DNA from: Campylobacteraceae bacterium
Lineage (GTDB): Bacteria > Campylobacterota > Campylobacteria > Campylobacterales > Sulfurovaceae
DNA length: 7,986 nucleotides
Direction of reading: 5' to 3'
Assembly (NCBI GenBank): GCA_027063105.1
Contig: JAMOSL010000131.1
Location: forward strand, 1-7,986
Made by a program: the position numbers and the translations under genes. Below the pieces are notes generated by a model. It searched no databases. It saw only the letters and a list, made by a program, of their open reading frames with translations, and was not told where the DNA came from. Positions 1-6,746 of this stretch are shown piece after piece; position 1 is the stretch's first letter, and every line of letters starts with the position of its first letter.

Positions 1-92
1 AAGAGCGTGTAAAATCAGCACTTTTATCCAATGAATTTTCCTTCCCTCCAAAACGCATAACTATAAACCTTGCACCCTCAGATGTGTTCTAG
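1..92 (+). pseudogene. comM: ComM/YifB Mg-chelatase-like ATPase, internal fragment cut off by the element
   Basis: Reading from base 3, the frame gives ERVKSALLSNEF...KRITINLAPSDVF and then TAG at 90-92. The pattern ER-V-SA(L/I)...F-(F/Y)P-(K/R)RIT(I/V)NLAP(A/S)D is the hallmark N-terminal segment of ComM/YifB, an AAA+ protein involved in natural transformation (branch migration) in several bacteria. In intact family members NLAPAD is followed by a Lys-x-Gly segment and several hundred more residues, so the protein here is truncated at roughly residue 70-75. The 5' part lies left of the window. The natural reading is that comM continues to about base 86 and that foreign DNA supplies the stop. 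The 3' part of comM should lie beyond the right end of the element. The fragment is only 29 residues, but the motif is distinctive. Confidence 0.85.
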
Positions 93-104
93 GTATAGTT
101 AAGT
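87..104 (+). repeat. Junction copy of an 18-bp direct repeat
   Basis: TTCTAGGTATAGTTAAGT lies exactly where ComM coding ends, and its TAG supplies the stop codon of the truncated gene. It matches the copy at 196-213 at 16 of 18 positions; the two central bases are swapped (TA versus AT). Position and duplication suggest a binding site for one of the element's recombinases (inference). Confidence 0.6.
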
Positions 105-273
105 AATTAAGTTACAAGCAAAATTTAACAAACCAAACCCCAATATTCCTTACTATCAATTTTTATTAAAATAACAACATAAACTTTTTTAGACATTCTA
201 GGTAATGTTAAGTTAGAAATTAAAATAGCCACTTAACAATTCGTGAATTATTCGTACTGTATGCCTATTTGAT
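105..273. other. Non-coding leader between the element end and the recombinase promoter
   Basis: No open frame with a credible start is visible on either strand. Besides the subterminal repeat and the half-site ACTTAACA (231-238), the stretch holds a small imperfect palindrome AATTC-GT-GAATT at 238-249. I see nothing else in it; it is probably recombination and regulatory sequence. Confidence 0.5.
196..213 (+). repeat. Subterminal copy of the 18-bp direct repeat
   Basis: TTCTAGGTAATGTTAAGT is the second copy, 109 bp inside the first, within the non-coding leader of the recombinase operon. Its end, TGTTAAGT (206-213), also forms a perfect 8-bp inverted repeat with ACTTAACA at 231-238, giving a third half-site in the opposite orientation. 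Multiple sites at an element end are typical of arm-type recombinase sites or of autoregulation of the adjacent promoter; which applies here cannot be told. Confidence 0.55.
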
Positions 274-282
274 TGTTAGAAT
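274..282 (+). promoter_or_regulatory. Extended -10 promoter of the recombinase operon
   Basis: TGTTAGAAT is a TGn extension followed by the -10 hexamer TAGAAT (277-282). No good -35 stands 17 bp upstream, which is tolerable with an extended -10. Transcription would begin near 289 and leave a leader of about 20 nt before the ATG at 310. The inverted site ACTTAACA (231-238) lies just upstream, so recombinase binding could affect this promoter (inference). Confidence 0.45.
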
Positions 283-309
283 ACTTTCATATCAAAAATA
301 GGAGTTGTT

Positions 310-1602
310 ATGTTAGTAGAAAGTGGTAATGGAATTTCAATAAGTACATTATTTAATAATGAGTTAGTGACTTTAAATGATTCGGAAAATTGGAATATTT
401 GGTTAAAGAGAGTTAGAGATTTATCAGATAACTCAATTAGAACTTTTATGAAAAGTATGGAGAGATTTTGGATATGGAGTTTATATAGTCCTGTTGGTTA
501 TGAAGAGTCGTTTCCAAGTTATCAAGCAAGATATAGAGAATCTCTAAGATATGGATTTGAAATTATTGATAAAGTAGATTCTATGGAGATTGTAATTTCT
601 TCATCTAAGCCAATGCAAAAATCAACTATTAATAAGGAGATAGCTGGCATTAACTCTTATTTCTACTTTACAGAAGAGCAGGACCTTTTATATGACCATA
701 GATTTATAAATTATCTTTATGAGAAACAAAGAAGTGCTAAAAGCTTCTTGTCGAGTATGGAAGTTAGAAAATCTGATTTAGCACTAGAAGCATTTGGTAA
801 GCATAAAGCATATATGCCACCATATAAAATATCTAAAAATAAACAAAGAATAAAATATTTACCATTGAATTTATTTGATGAACTTTTAGAAATGTCTAAA
901 CCAAGAGAGAGGTTGATATATTTATTGTGTGGTGCATGTAGTGCCAGAATAGGACAAGCATTAAATTTGACTTTATATGATATAGATTATGAAAATGAAG
1001 ATGTGTGGTTACTTGGTCCAAAGTCTGATGATGTAGATATTTATGGAAACAAGAGAAGAGAATGGCTTAGAGAGGAATACAGTATAGATATGTTTGTGTC
1101 AAATAAGCATAATACTTCAGATTTACAATTTAAGTATCCAATACCATTATTTAGAGAGCCATTATATTGGATTAATGAGCAAAAATATAAACCGATGTTT
1201 TTTGAGGCACTACAAGAATATACAAATGCACCAGAATATATGCCTGAAAATGTTAGGTATCCAAAACATCCATTTTTATTTACAACAAAAAGTGGTGCTA
1301 GAGTTCATGCAAGAGAGACATTAACCAGATTTAAATCAAGCCTTAGAAAAATAACAGAACAAAATAGCTTAGGTCCACAACTAAATAATTTGGGTCTTCA
1401 CTCATTAAGGCACATGTTTGGTCACGCAATGGCAGAGATATATGCTAGACATCCTGATGATTCGCTCATGGTAATAACACAAAGTGCAATGGGGCATTCA
1501 AATTTAGATTCTACAAAGGTTTATTTTAATATATCTGGTGAGACAATGAGAGCTATAATGCGAAGACTTACTAAAGATATTCACGCTAGAGAAATTGCCT
1601 AA
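310..1602 (+). CDS. gmtY: Tyrosine recombinase, GmtY-like (first gene of the trio)
   Basis: A 430-residue site-specific tyrosine recombinase, expected to cut and rejoin DNA at the element ends through a 3'-phosphotyrosine intermediate. An N-terminal SAM-like core-binding region (about 25-160) precedes the catalytic domain (about 180-420). The catalytic residues are visible: Arg213 in GACSARIGQAL, a likely Lys238 in LLGPKSD, the HxxR box His364-Ser-Leu-Arg367, His396 in MGHSNLD and the nucleophile Tyr405 in KVYF, nine residues after His396 as in Xer proteins. All appear intact. The ATG is preceded by AGGAG (300-304) with 5-nt spacing. It is longer than XerC/D (about 300 aa), with an insertion between about 240 and 320. 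The stop sits one base before the next gene's ATG, so the genes are coupled. The Gmt assignment rests on recalled architecture and sizes; membership of the tyrosine recombinase family itself is secure. Confidence 0.85.
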   Translation: MLVESGNGISISTLFNNELVTLNDSENWNIWLKRVRDLSDNSIRTFMKSMERFWIWSLYSPVGYEESFPSYQARYRESLRYGFEIIDKVDSMEIVISSSKPMQKSTINKEIAGINSYFYFTEEQDLLYDHRFINYLYEKQRSAKSFLSSMEVRKSDLALEAFGKHKAYMPPYKISKNKQRIKYLPLNLFDELLEMSKPRERLIYLLCGACSARIGQALNLTLYDIDYENEDVWLLGPKSDDVDIYGNKRREWLREEYSIDMFVSNKHNTSDLQFKYPIPLFREPLYWINEQKYKPMFFEALQEYTNAPEYMPENVRYPKHPFLFTTKSGARVHARETLTRFKSSLRKITEQNSLGPQLNNLGLHSLRHMFGHAMAEIYARHPDDSLMVITQSAMGHSNLDSTKVYFNISGETMRAIMRRLTKDIHAREIA

Positions 1603-1603
1603 A

Positions 1604-2224
1604 ATGGGAATTGCTAAAAATAATAATCTTAATAGGCATAGAGAGAAACAAAGAGTTAAAAATGAAGCTCTTGTTAGAAGAGCTATTAAGCATATTATTG
1701 ATTTAGGAGGGGAGATAACTTTTTCGTCAGTGTCGAATGTAACATACGATATTGCTAACCCTAAAGATGGCGAAAAAGGATTAACACTTCCTGCTATTTC
1801 TACTAGTAAAGTTTATCGACCAATTATAGAGCAGGCAAAATCTATGCCTTTGGTGTCTAATCAAAAATATGGCTCAAAATCAAACTTATCAATAGGTGAT
1901 ATGCAAGTATCATTGCATGGATATAGAGTAGAAAATGCAAAGCTAAAAATGGATAATAAAATATTAGCAGATAGTCTAAAAGAGTTAAATAAACCAGTCC
2001 ATAAAATTGAAAACATTGAAAGCTCATTGTTGGAACAAACAAAAGAGATACATATGGTTGCTAAATCTTTAGTTGATAGGTTGTTAGAGTTAGAATTAGC
2101 CTATTTAGATACATCAAGCATGAATCTTAATGTCATTCTATGTGATGATGTATTGGTACCTCATGAGGCTTTAAAACTATTTTATAAAAAGGAAATTGAT
2201 GCAATACAGTCTAAAATATCTTAA
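1604..2224 (+). CDS. gmtX: Small helical accessory protein, GmtX-like (TnpC-like)
   Basis: A 206-residue protein between the two recombinases. The N-terminus is strongly basic (NNNLNRHREKQRVKNEALVRR). It is followed by a possible helix-turn-helix (about 22-75; ITFSSVSNVTYDI, then SKVY), a layout like Tn554 TnpC/DUF6262 proteins, where a short DNA-binding head precedes a coiled coil. Residues about 100-165 are charged and heptad-like, consistent with a coiled coil. No enzymatic motif is visible. A role as DNA-binding or orientation cofactor for the recombinases is inferred from Tn554 TnpC. ATG 1604 is preferred over an upstream TTG at 1595 that would overlap the previous gene. The ribosome site is weak, so translation is probably coupled to the preceding stop (1 nt away). 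The gene overlaps the next one by 26 nt. Confidence 0.7.
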   Translation: MGIAKNNNLNRHREKQRVKNEALVRRAIKHIIDLGGEITFSSVSNVTYDIANPKDGEKGLTLPAISTSKVYRPIIEQAKSMPLVSNQKYGSKSNLSIGDMQVSLHGYRVENAKLKMDNKILADSLKELNKPVHKIENIESSLLEQTKEIHMVAKSLVDRLLELELAYLDTSSMNLNVILCDDVLVPHEALKLFYKKEIDAIQSKIS

Positions 2225-5051
2225 TGAACTGCCAATGGTAAATACAAGTGACGATTTTATCATATTAAATAGTGCAAAAAGTACACTAGCTGATGATTGG
2301 TTTGAGTATATGAAAACGATGATTAAAATAAGTTTGAAAGAATCTTCTACACCAAAGTTTAAAACACTTAGAGACTCTTTGAATCAAAGTAAGGATTATA
2401 CTTCAATGAGTATTTATGCCCAAAATTTATTAGGCATTGGAGATGAGTTCACTGTAATAGAAATAAATATGAAAAATGGTAAGCAAGAAATTAAAGCAAT
2501 GATAGGCTATGAAGAGTTAGTTGATATGTATTTTAATAAAGAGAATGTAAAACTAAAACGCAAATTTATTAAGCGTGCAATTATTGATAGATTTTTTGCT
2601 TTTATATGGTCTAAAAAAAAGCTTTTATATCCAATACTTAATAGACCTAGTAATTATCAAAGGAGTGGAGACTGGAAAGAGTTGATAATAGACACTAATA
2701 CTTCAAAACTTATAGAAAAAAGATTTACAGATAAAGATATTTCACAAGAAAATGGATATGAAAAAACAGCAATATATGCAACTTTAGTAGCTACAAGTTG
2801 GTGTGAATCAAATATAATTAAAGAAGATGATTTAAAGCTTGTGGAAAGTTCATTGCAAAAATCTGATAAACTAACTTTAACCCAAAAAAAATATTATAAA
2901 TATGTTCTTAATGAATTAAGGTTTGCTTTAATCAATGAGGGAAGCGATTTAATTGAAAAACCACGCAATATTGCACGAGATAAAGTCAACTACGACAGAC
3001 TTAGATACCTAAATTGGATTAATTTAGATGAATTTCCAAATCTTACAGCACTTATAAAGTCTGGCATTGAATTTCCAGCGAAACTAAAAAGAGATGGCTT
3101 ATCCACTGGAACAATAAACTCATCATGTACACATGTAAATAATTTTTTTAAGTACATAATTTTGTATTATCCTAGTAGTAAAATAACAGTAGCTACAGTT
3201 GATGAGATGTTTGAACCTAATAATGAACATAACTTATATAATATTTTAACTATAAGTAAATCAGTTGGGTCTGTTCGTTCTGAAATTGGGAGCATTATTA
3301 AGTTTTTAGTTTTTTGTGATTTATACTCTATTAAAGCTAGAAAAAATACACCAAGACCTAAAAAGAAAACTAGCTTGGTTCCATATAGAACCGCTATGCC
3401 AAAAGAGATGATACAACATATCGTAGATATTATAAAAAATAGACCCCCAAATACAACAACTAAGTGGAATAAAAAAAGTGTAGATTGCTCATGGTGGGAG
3501 CATGATGTTTATCCAGTCTACCCTATGATGATGCTGTTTGGATATTTTATTCCAGTGAGGGGTGAGCAAGTTAGGCATCTGTGTAGAGAAAATTCTTTTA
3601 TATTTAGTAATAGTGGAACAATAGAATCAATAGTAATAAATACAGATAAAAATGTTAACAGAAAATATCTTCAAGAGATTCCTTGTGTATGGGAAGACTT
3701 ACAAGAATTTGTACCATTTTTAAAGTGGCATAAGGAATATTATAAGCATATCCCAAAGGTTCAGTACCACGATGATGATAATTCTCCTTGGGAAGATATA
3801 GAACCGTTATTTATAACTCCGCAAGTACTTAAGCCTATAAGTCGTGGAACTCATTTTGATTATCATAAAAAAGTATTGTGTCAATATCAGTTAGAAGTTG
3901 CTTTAGAAGCTAAAAGCAATGGTCATGATAATTATCCTAAAGTAGCTTGGGCTAAGAATGGTAAATGCTTTTTTAAAGATATTGATGAGTTAAATAATTG
4001 TAGCAGTACGAGAATGAACGATATTGAAGTCATGTATGACTTACATTCTTTAAGAGTAACAGGTGCTACAAGATATTTAGAGAGTGGACTAGGCTTAAAT
4101 ATGGTAATGCAATTGACCGGTCATACAACAGCAGATACTTTAACAAGAATATATATTAATCTAACAAGAAAAGAAAAAGAAGTGCATTTAAAGAGTGCGA
4201 TAGATAAGATATATTTTGGAGATGCTAATAAACTTGTAGAAAATACATCTGATTTAATGAGAGGTGAACTAGCAAGAGCATACGAAAGTAATAAAGATGA
4301 TTTAGAGATAGCACTTAAAGATAACGCACTATTTTCATTGGCTCGAAAGGTACCTGCAAATTTCACAAAAGATGAATATGAGAAAGGCACAAAAATAGCA
4401 TTAGCAAATCATCCAAGTACATGGTTTCCAATGATACATGGGATTTGTCCTGCTATAAAGTGTCCAGATGGAAGAGAACGCAAGTGTTCATTGTGCCCTT
4501 ATCTGATAACTGGTAAGCTTTTTTTAAATGGTATAACACTTAAAGTAAATCAAACATTTGCCAACTTTACAAGAGATTCATTACAAAAAAATGAGGAGTT
4601 TAAAAAGGGGTATAAAAATCAAGCTTTAGCAGAATCGCTAGAAATTATGTTAGAGGAAATATTGGGATGGATGGAAATTATTGATAGAATAAATCTTGAT
4701 ATTTGTGATGTTTCATTGGATAACAACAATAGTAAGGCATTAGCAACAAAAAAGAAAAGTGCTATAAAAGTTGAATCATTAGAGACGGGACTTGCATATC
4801 TAAAGAATGCGTATGAATCTAAAATGATAGGGGTTGAACAGGATATAGTTGGGTTGAAATATCTAACAATACAGGCAATGAAAGTGGCAGTTAAAATGCA
4901 CGATTATTCAAAAGTTAATTTTTTATCAGATAATGAAGAAGAGTCTATTGATTACTTGATGCAATATTATAGTGGTAAAACATTGCAAAGTAAGGGTGTG
5001 TCAAACTTTATTTCGAGTATAAATGGAACCAAAAAACTAAGTGTAATTTAG
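2199..5051 (+). CDS. gmtZ: Large tyrosine recombinase/integrase with Cys4 cluster, GmtZ-like
   Basis: A 950-residue protein, about three times the size of a typical integrase. Residues 1 to about 265 match nothing I recognise. About 273-395 look like a SAM-like core-binding domain, and about 400-670 are the tyrosine recombinase domain: Arg454 in PVRGEQVRHL, the HxxR box His616-Ser-Leu-Arg619, His642 in LTGHTTAD and Tyr652 in RIYINL. The C-terminal 280 residues hold Cys750, Cys755, Cys763 and Cys766 (CX4C-X7-CX2C; KCSLCPYL), a likely zinc site like the Cys-rich tails of large TnpB-type recombinases, then helical sequence. The start is ATG 2199, with AAGGA at 2189-2193 and 5-nt spacing. It overlaps the upstream gene by 26 nt and is the last gene of the trio. 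The catalytic set appears complete, so it is probably an active partner of the first recombinase (inference). Confidence 0.8.
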   Translation: MQYSLKYLNELPMVNTSDDFIILNSAKSTLADDWFEYMKTMIKISLKESSTPKFKTLRDSLNQSKDYTSMSIYAQNLLGIGDEFTVIEINMKNGKQEIKAMIGYEELVDMYFNKENVKLKRKFIKRAIIDRFFAFIWSKKKLLYPILNRPSNYQRSGDWKELIIDTNTSKLIEKRFTDKDISQENGYEKTAIYATLVATSWCESNIIKEDDLKLVESSLQKSDKLTLTQKKYYKYVLNELRFALINEGSDLIEKPRNIARDKVNYDRLRYLNWINLDEFPNLTALIKSGIEFPAKLKRDGLSTGTINSSCTHVNNFFKYIILYYPSSKITVATVDEMFEPNNEHNLYNILTISKSVGSVRSEIGSIIKFLVFCDLYSIKARKNTPRPKKKTSLVPYRTAMPKEMIQHIVDIIKNRPPNTTTKWNKKSVDCSWWEHDVYPVYPMMMLFGYFIPVRGEQVRHLCRENSFIFSNSGTIESIVINTDKNVNRKYLQEIPCVWEDLQEFVPFLKWHKEYYKHIPKVQYHDDDNSPWEDIEPLFITPQVLKPISRGTHFDYHKKVLCQYQLEVALEAKSNGHDNYPKVAWAKNGKCFFKDIDELNNCSSTRMNDIEVMYDLHSLRVTGATRYLESGLGLNMVMQLTGHTTADTLTRIYINLTRKEKEVHLKSAIDKIYFGDANKLVENTSDLMRGELARAYESNKDDLEIALKDNALFSLARKVPANFTKDEYEKGTKIALANHPSTWFPMIHGICPAIKCPDGRERKCSLCPYLITGKLFLNGITLKVNQTFANFTRDSLQKNEEFKKGYKNQALAESLEIMLEEILGWMEIIDRINLDICDVSLDNNNSKALATKKKSAIKVESLETGLAYLKNAYESKMIGVEQDIVGLKYLTIQAMKVAVKMHDYSKVNFLSDNEEESIDYLMQYYSGKTLQSKGVSNFISSINGTKKLSVI

Positions 5052-5069
5052 TAAATCTGAATAAAAATA

Positions 5070-5082
5070 TGACAATTTGTCA
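5070..5082. promoter_or_regulatory. Perfect palindrome, candidate repressor operator
   Basis: TGACAA-T-TTGTCA is a perfect 6-bp inverted repeat around one central base. It lies in the 90-bp gap between the trio and the CI-like repressor, about 60 bp before the repressor ATG. A possible -10, TATACT (5112-5117), follows a T-rich stretch. Size and symmetry suit a dimeric HTH protein, so autoregulation by the neighbouring repressor is the simplest idea. No second perfect copy was seen in the window. Confidence 0.45.
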
Positions 5083-5141
5083 ATTTTTTCTATATATTTT
5101 TTGAAACTATGTATACTAGGATAATGAAAAAAGGATGTGTT

Positions 5142-5798
5142 ATGAAGTTTTGTACCAGTATTATAGATAAAATAAAAAATATTTTAGAAACAGAAAGTGA
5201 AAAAAAAGTGCATATATTTGATAAAGATGTGGCGAAAGCACTTAACATGACACAATCGAACCTGTCTATGATGAAAAAAAGAGATACACTTCCTCTTCAA
5301 GAGATAGTAGAGTTTTGTGCAAAAAGAAAGATTAATATTAATTGGGTTTTATATGGACAAATGCCAGATTCACTAAGTGAGCAGACTGATAGATTAATAG
5401 AAATTAAGTATTTTGGAGAAATAAAATCCGGTGCCGGTGGTGGTGCATTTAATGATAATGATGAATATATTGAGGTATCATATCCAGACTACATATTAGC
5501 ATCATTTGGGTATAAAAAACATCTAAAAAATATTGAGATTATCAACGTAAGCGGTGATTCAATGGAGCCAGAACTTTTTAATGCCGATAAAATATTTATT
5601 GATAGAAACAAAGTGACTCCAAATGAAAAAGACATTTTTATTGTTAATTCACCAGATGGCATTTTTGTTAAGAGATTGAAGTTTATAAACAATCAAACTT
5701 TAGAGTTAGTTTCTAGCAATAAAATATATAAAAACATTAGTGTGCCAGTTGAAGACTTGGGTATTATTGGCAAGGTCATCATAAAGCTTGCAGAGTAA
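5142..5798 (+). CDS. CI/LexA-like repressor with HTH and S24 peptidase domain
   Basis: A 218-residue transcription regulator of the phage-CI type. Residues about 24-72 form the CI-repressor helix-turn-helix (DKDVAKALNMTQSNLSMMKK, then ININWVLYG). Residues about 88-215 are the S24/LexA-like C-terminal domain, with catalytic Ser140 in SGDSMEP and Lys177 in IFVKRL. The hinge has SGAGGGAF (96-103), where an Ala98-Gly99 bond is a possible self-cleavage site, though many relatives with this hinge are not shown to cleave. If it cleaves, DNA damage would relieve repression. The ATG at 5142 is chosen because AAGGA (5131-5135) stands 6 nt before it; ATGs at 5109 and 5124 lack such a site. The domain layout and the DKDVAKAL / NWVLYG wording resemble Campylobacterota repressors known to me. 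Targets are unknown: the trio, the cargo or its own gene. Confidence 0.85.
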   Translation: MKFCTSIIDKIKNILETESEKKVHIFDKDVAKALNMTQSNLSMMKKRDTLPLQEIVEFCAKRKININWVLYGQMPDSLSEQTDRLIEIKYFGEIKSGAGGGAFNDNDEYIEVSYPDYILASFGYKKHLKNIEIINVSGDSMEPELFNADKIFIDRNKVTPNEKDIFIVNSPDGIFVKRLKFINNQTLELVSSNKIYKNISVPVEDLGIIGKVIIKLAE

Positions 5799-5863
5799 GA
5801 AAACCTATGAGCGTTTACTATGATAGTTTAAAAATTAATGAGCAAAAGGTTGATATTGAAGAG

Positions 5864-5879
5864 GAAAATGTAGCATAAA
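5864..5879 (+). repeat. 16-bp direct repeat, copy 1
   Basis: GAAAATGTAGCATAAA matches copy 2 at 6044-6059 in 15 of 16 bases. The copies are exactly 180 bp apart, so they keep the same reading frame, each ending in GTA GCA TAA. Confidence 0.5.
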
Positions 5880-6043
5880 GTTACAGGTTAAGAAGGAATA
5901 AGGAATTTGGAAAAGTTGTATGGATTAATTGGGGTGGTATACTTTACAGGATATGGAAGAACTGTAAAATTACATATTTCACTTTATTCTTCCACCCGTT
6001 TCACTATCAGCCTTCCATTTTTCTGAATCTCAAACAAGCATCT

Positions 6044-6059
6044 GAAATTGTAGCATAAA
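6044..6059 (+). repeat. 16-bp direct repeat, copy 2
   Basis: GAAATTGTAGCATAAA is the second copy. It lies just upstream of the terminator-like hairpin. The pair could mark a small duplication or the footprint of a lost or inserted piece; the sequence alone does not decide. Confidence 0.5.
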
Positions 6060-6065
6060 TGAGAG

Positions 6066-6098
6066 TGAGTGAAAAAATAGGGTTTACTCGACTTTTTT
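6066..6098 (+). terminator. Rho-independent terminator for the plus-strand genes
   Basis: GAGTGAA (6067-6073) pairs with TTTACTC (6083-6089), seven pairs including one G-U, around a 9-nt loop. A run of six T follows at 6093-6098. It is the only hairpin-plus-T-tract after the repressor and lies just before the stop of the convergent minus-strand gene, where a boundary is expected. The stem is AT-rich, so strength is uncertain. Confidence 0.5.
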
Positions 6099-6100
6099 AA

Positions 6101-6463
6101 CTAATAATACTCCTCCATAAGTTCTAAATTAGTATATTCAATTGTTTCTTTTACAAAATAAGCGATGGCAGAAATCTCTATTCCAAATGAAATGACTTTT
6201 ATAGTTTCTCTAGTATATAAATCTGGATAGCCTTCTAATATATCTAATTTAGTAAATGTTTCATCATTTATTTTAAATAGTTCACCAATAATATTATGAC
6301 CAATTCCAATATCATTTATAAGATATGGAAAATGTTCTTCAACATTAACCATAGGGTACTTATTCTTTGTAACTACATCACCAATAAATTCAGAATTCTC
6401 TAAAAGAATATGATTATAAAAACCTCTTTTTAATGTACCATATACAAAAACATATCTAGTCAT
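6101..6463 (-). CDS. Gamma-glutamylcyclotransferase-fold protein (GGCT/AIG2-like, YtfP type)
   Basis: A 120-residue protein of the GGCT-like family, which releases 5-oxoproline from gamma-glutamyl amines or peptides. The N-terminus has the substrate-loop signature VFVYGTLKRG (5-14), and LDILEGYP (73-80) carries the conserved acid Glu77, the family's catalytic residue. Length is normal for the YtfP/GGACT subgroup. No signal peptide is visible, so it is probably cytoplasmic. The start at ATG 6463 is favoured by GGAG 8-9 nt upstream and because the motif follows at once; an in-frame GTG at 6505 would add a Lys-rich 14-residue extension. A 13-codon frame upstream overlaps the start as ATGA. It is the last gene of a minus-strand run. 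The natural substrate and why a mobile element carries it are unknown. Confidence 0.8.
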   Translation of the reverse strand: MTRYVFVYGTLKRGFYNHILLENSEFIGDVVTKNKYPMVNVEEHFPYLINDIGIGHNIIGELFKINDETFTKLDILEGYPDLYTRETIKVISFGIEISAIAYFVKETIEYTNLELMEEYY

Positions 6464-6501
6464 TTTATAGCTCCATTTCTTTTTTTCTTCTTTAACTTCA
6501 T
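6460..6501 (-). CDS. Possible 13-residue leader peptide before the GGCT gene
   Basis: ATG at 6501 has a good ribosome site (AAGGA at 6512-6508, 6-nt spacing) and encodes MKLKKKKRNGAIK. Its TGA overlaps the ATG of the next gene as ATGA. This arrangement would couple translation of the GGCT protein to the short, lysine-rich peptide. It could also be a chance frame, since it competes with an in-frame GTG start for the longer protein. Confidence 0.3.
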   Translation of the reverse strand: MKLKKKKRNGAIK

Positions 6502-6518
6502 TCACTTTCCTTGTTCTA

Positions 6519-6731
6519 TCATAATTCAGTATATTCTGAACTTAGAATATTATCCGAAACCTTTAAGCCATAAAAAGCTGTATTAATATTAAAGTAATTT
6601 CTTATTTGTTTATCAATAATATTATTTGCTCCAATAAGTCTTCCTTGTGATTTTGTAGAGATATTAGTTGTTAATATTTGCTTGCATTTTTTATCAAGCG
6701 TAATACTGAGCATACCTTCAATTATTAACAT
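6519..6731 (-). CDS. Hypothetical 70-residue protein, or C-terminal part of a broken gene
   Basis: Not recognised. The frame begins MLIIEGMLSITLDKK and ends ILSSEYTEL, with no transmembrane segment or known motif. It lies in the same frame as the 165-residue frame upstream, with one TAA and five sense codons between them. It may therefore be the end of a roughly 240-residue protein split by a nonsense change, or a separate gene. Its own ribosome site (GGAAAAG before ATG 6731) is only fair. The GGCT gene follows after about 55 nt. Confidence 0.4.
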   Translation of the reverse strand: MLIIEGMLSITLDKKCKQILTTNISTKSQGRLIGANNIIDKQIRNYFNINTAFYGLKVSDNILSSEYTEL

Positions 6732-6746
6732 GTTTCTTTTCCATTT

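Larger units (their letters stand above)
5799..6060 (+). other. Intergenic stretch with short open frames and a duplicated 16-bp motif
   Basis: No recognisable gene. A 23-codon frame starts at ATG 5807 (MSVYYDSLKINEQKV...) and stops at TAA 5876-5878. The same frame then stays open for another 59 codons to a second TAA at 6056-6058. Both frame ends lie inside the two copies of a repeat, so each ends in Val-Ala-stop. This could be the remains of a roughly 83-codon gene or chance. An inverted repeat TGGAAGAA / TTCTTCCA (5954-5961 / 5987-5994) also lies here. I assign no function. Confidence 0.3.

Noticed and set aside
1..310. tRNA gene or tRNA-derived attachment site at the left end
   Set aside because: No cloverleaf or T-loop sequence is present; the flanking sequence is ComM coding.
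1094..1324. Second plus-strand frame inside the first recombinase
   Set aside because: It is an alternative frame of an intact gene with no ribosome site.
4121..4390. Minus-strand open frame inside the large recombinase
   Set aside because: It lies antisense to the catalytic domain and the following segment of a clear gene and has no family resemblance.
5109..5141. Upstream ATGs (5109, 5124) as the start of the CI-like repressor
   Set aside because: They lack a ribosome site, lie over the likely promoter -10, and add residues not typical of the family; ATG 5142 has AAGGA at ideal spacing.
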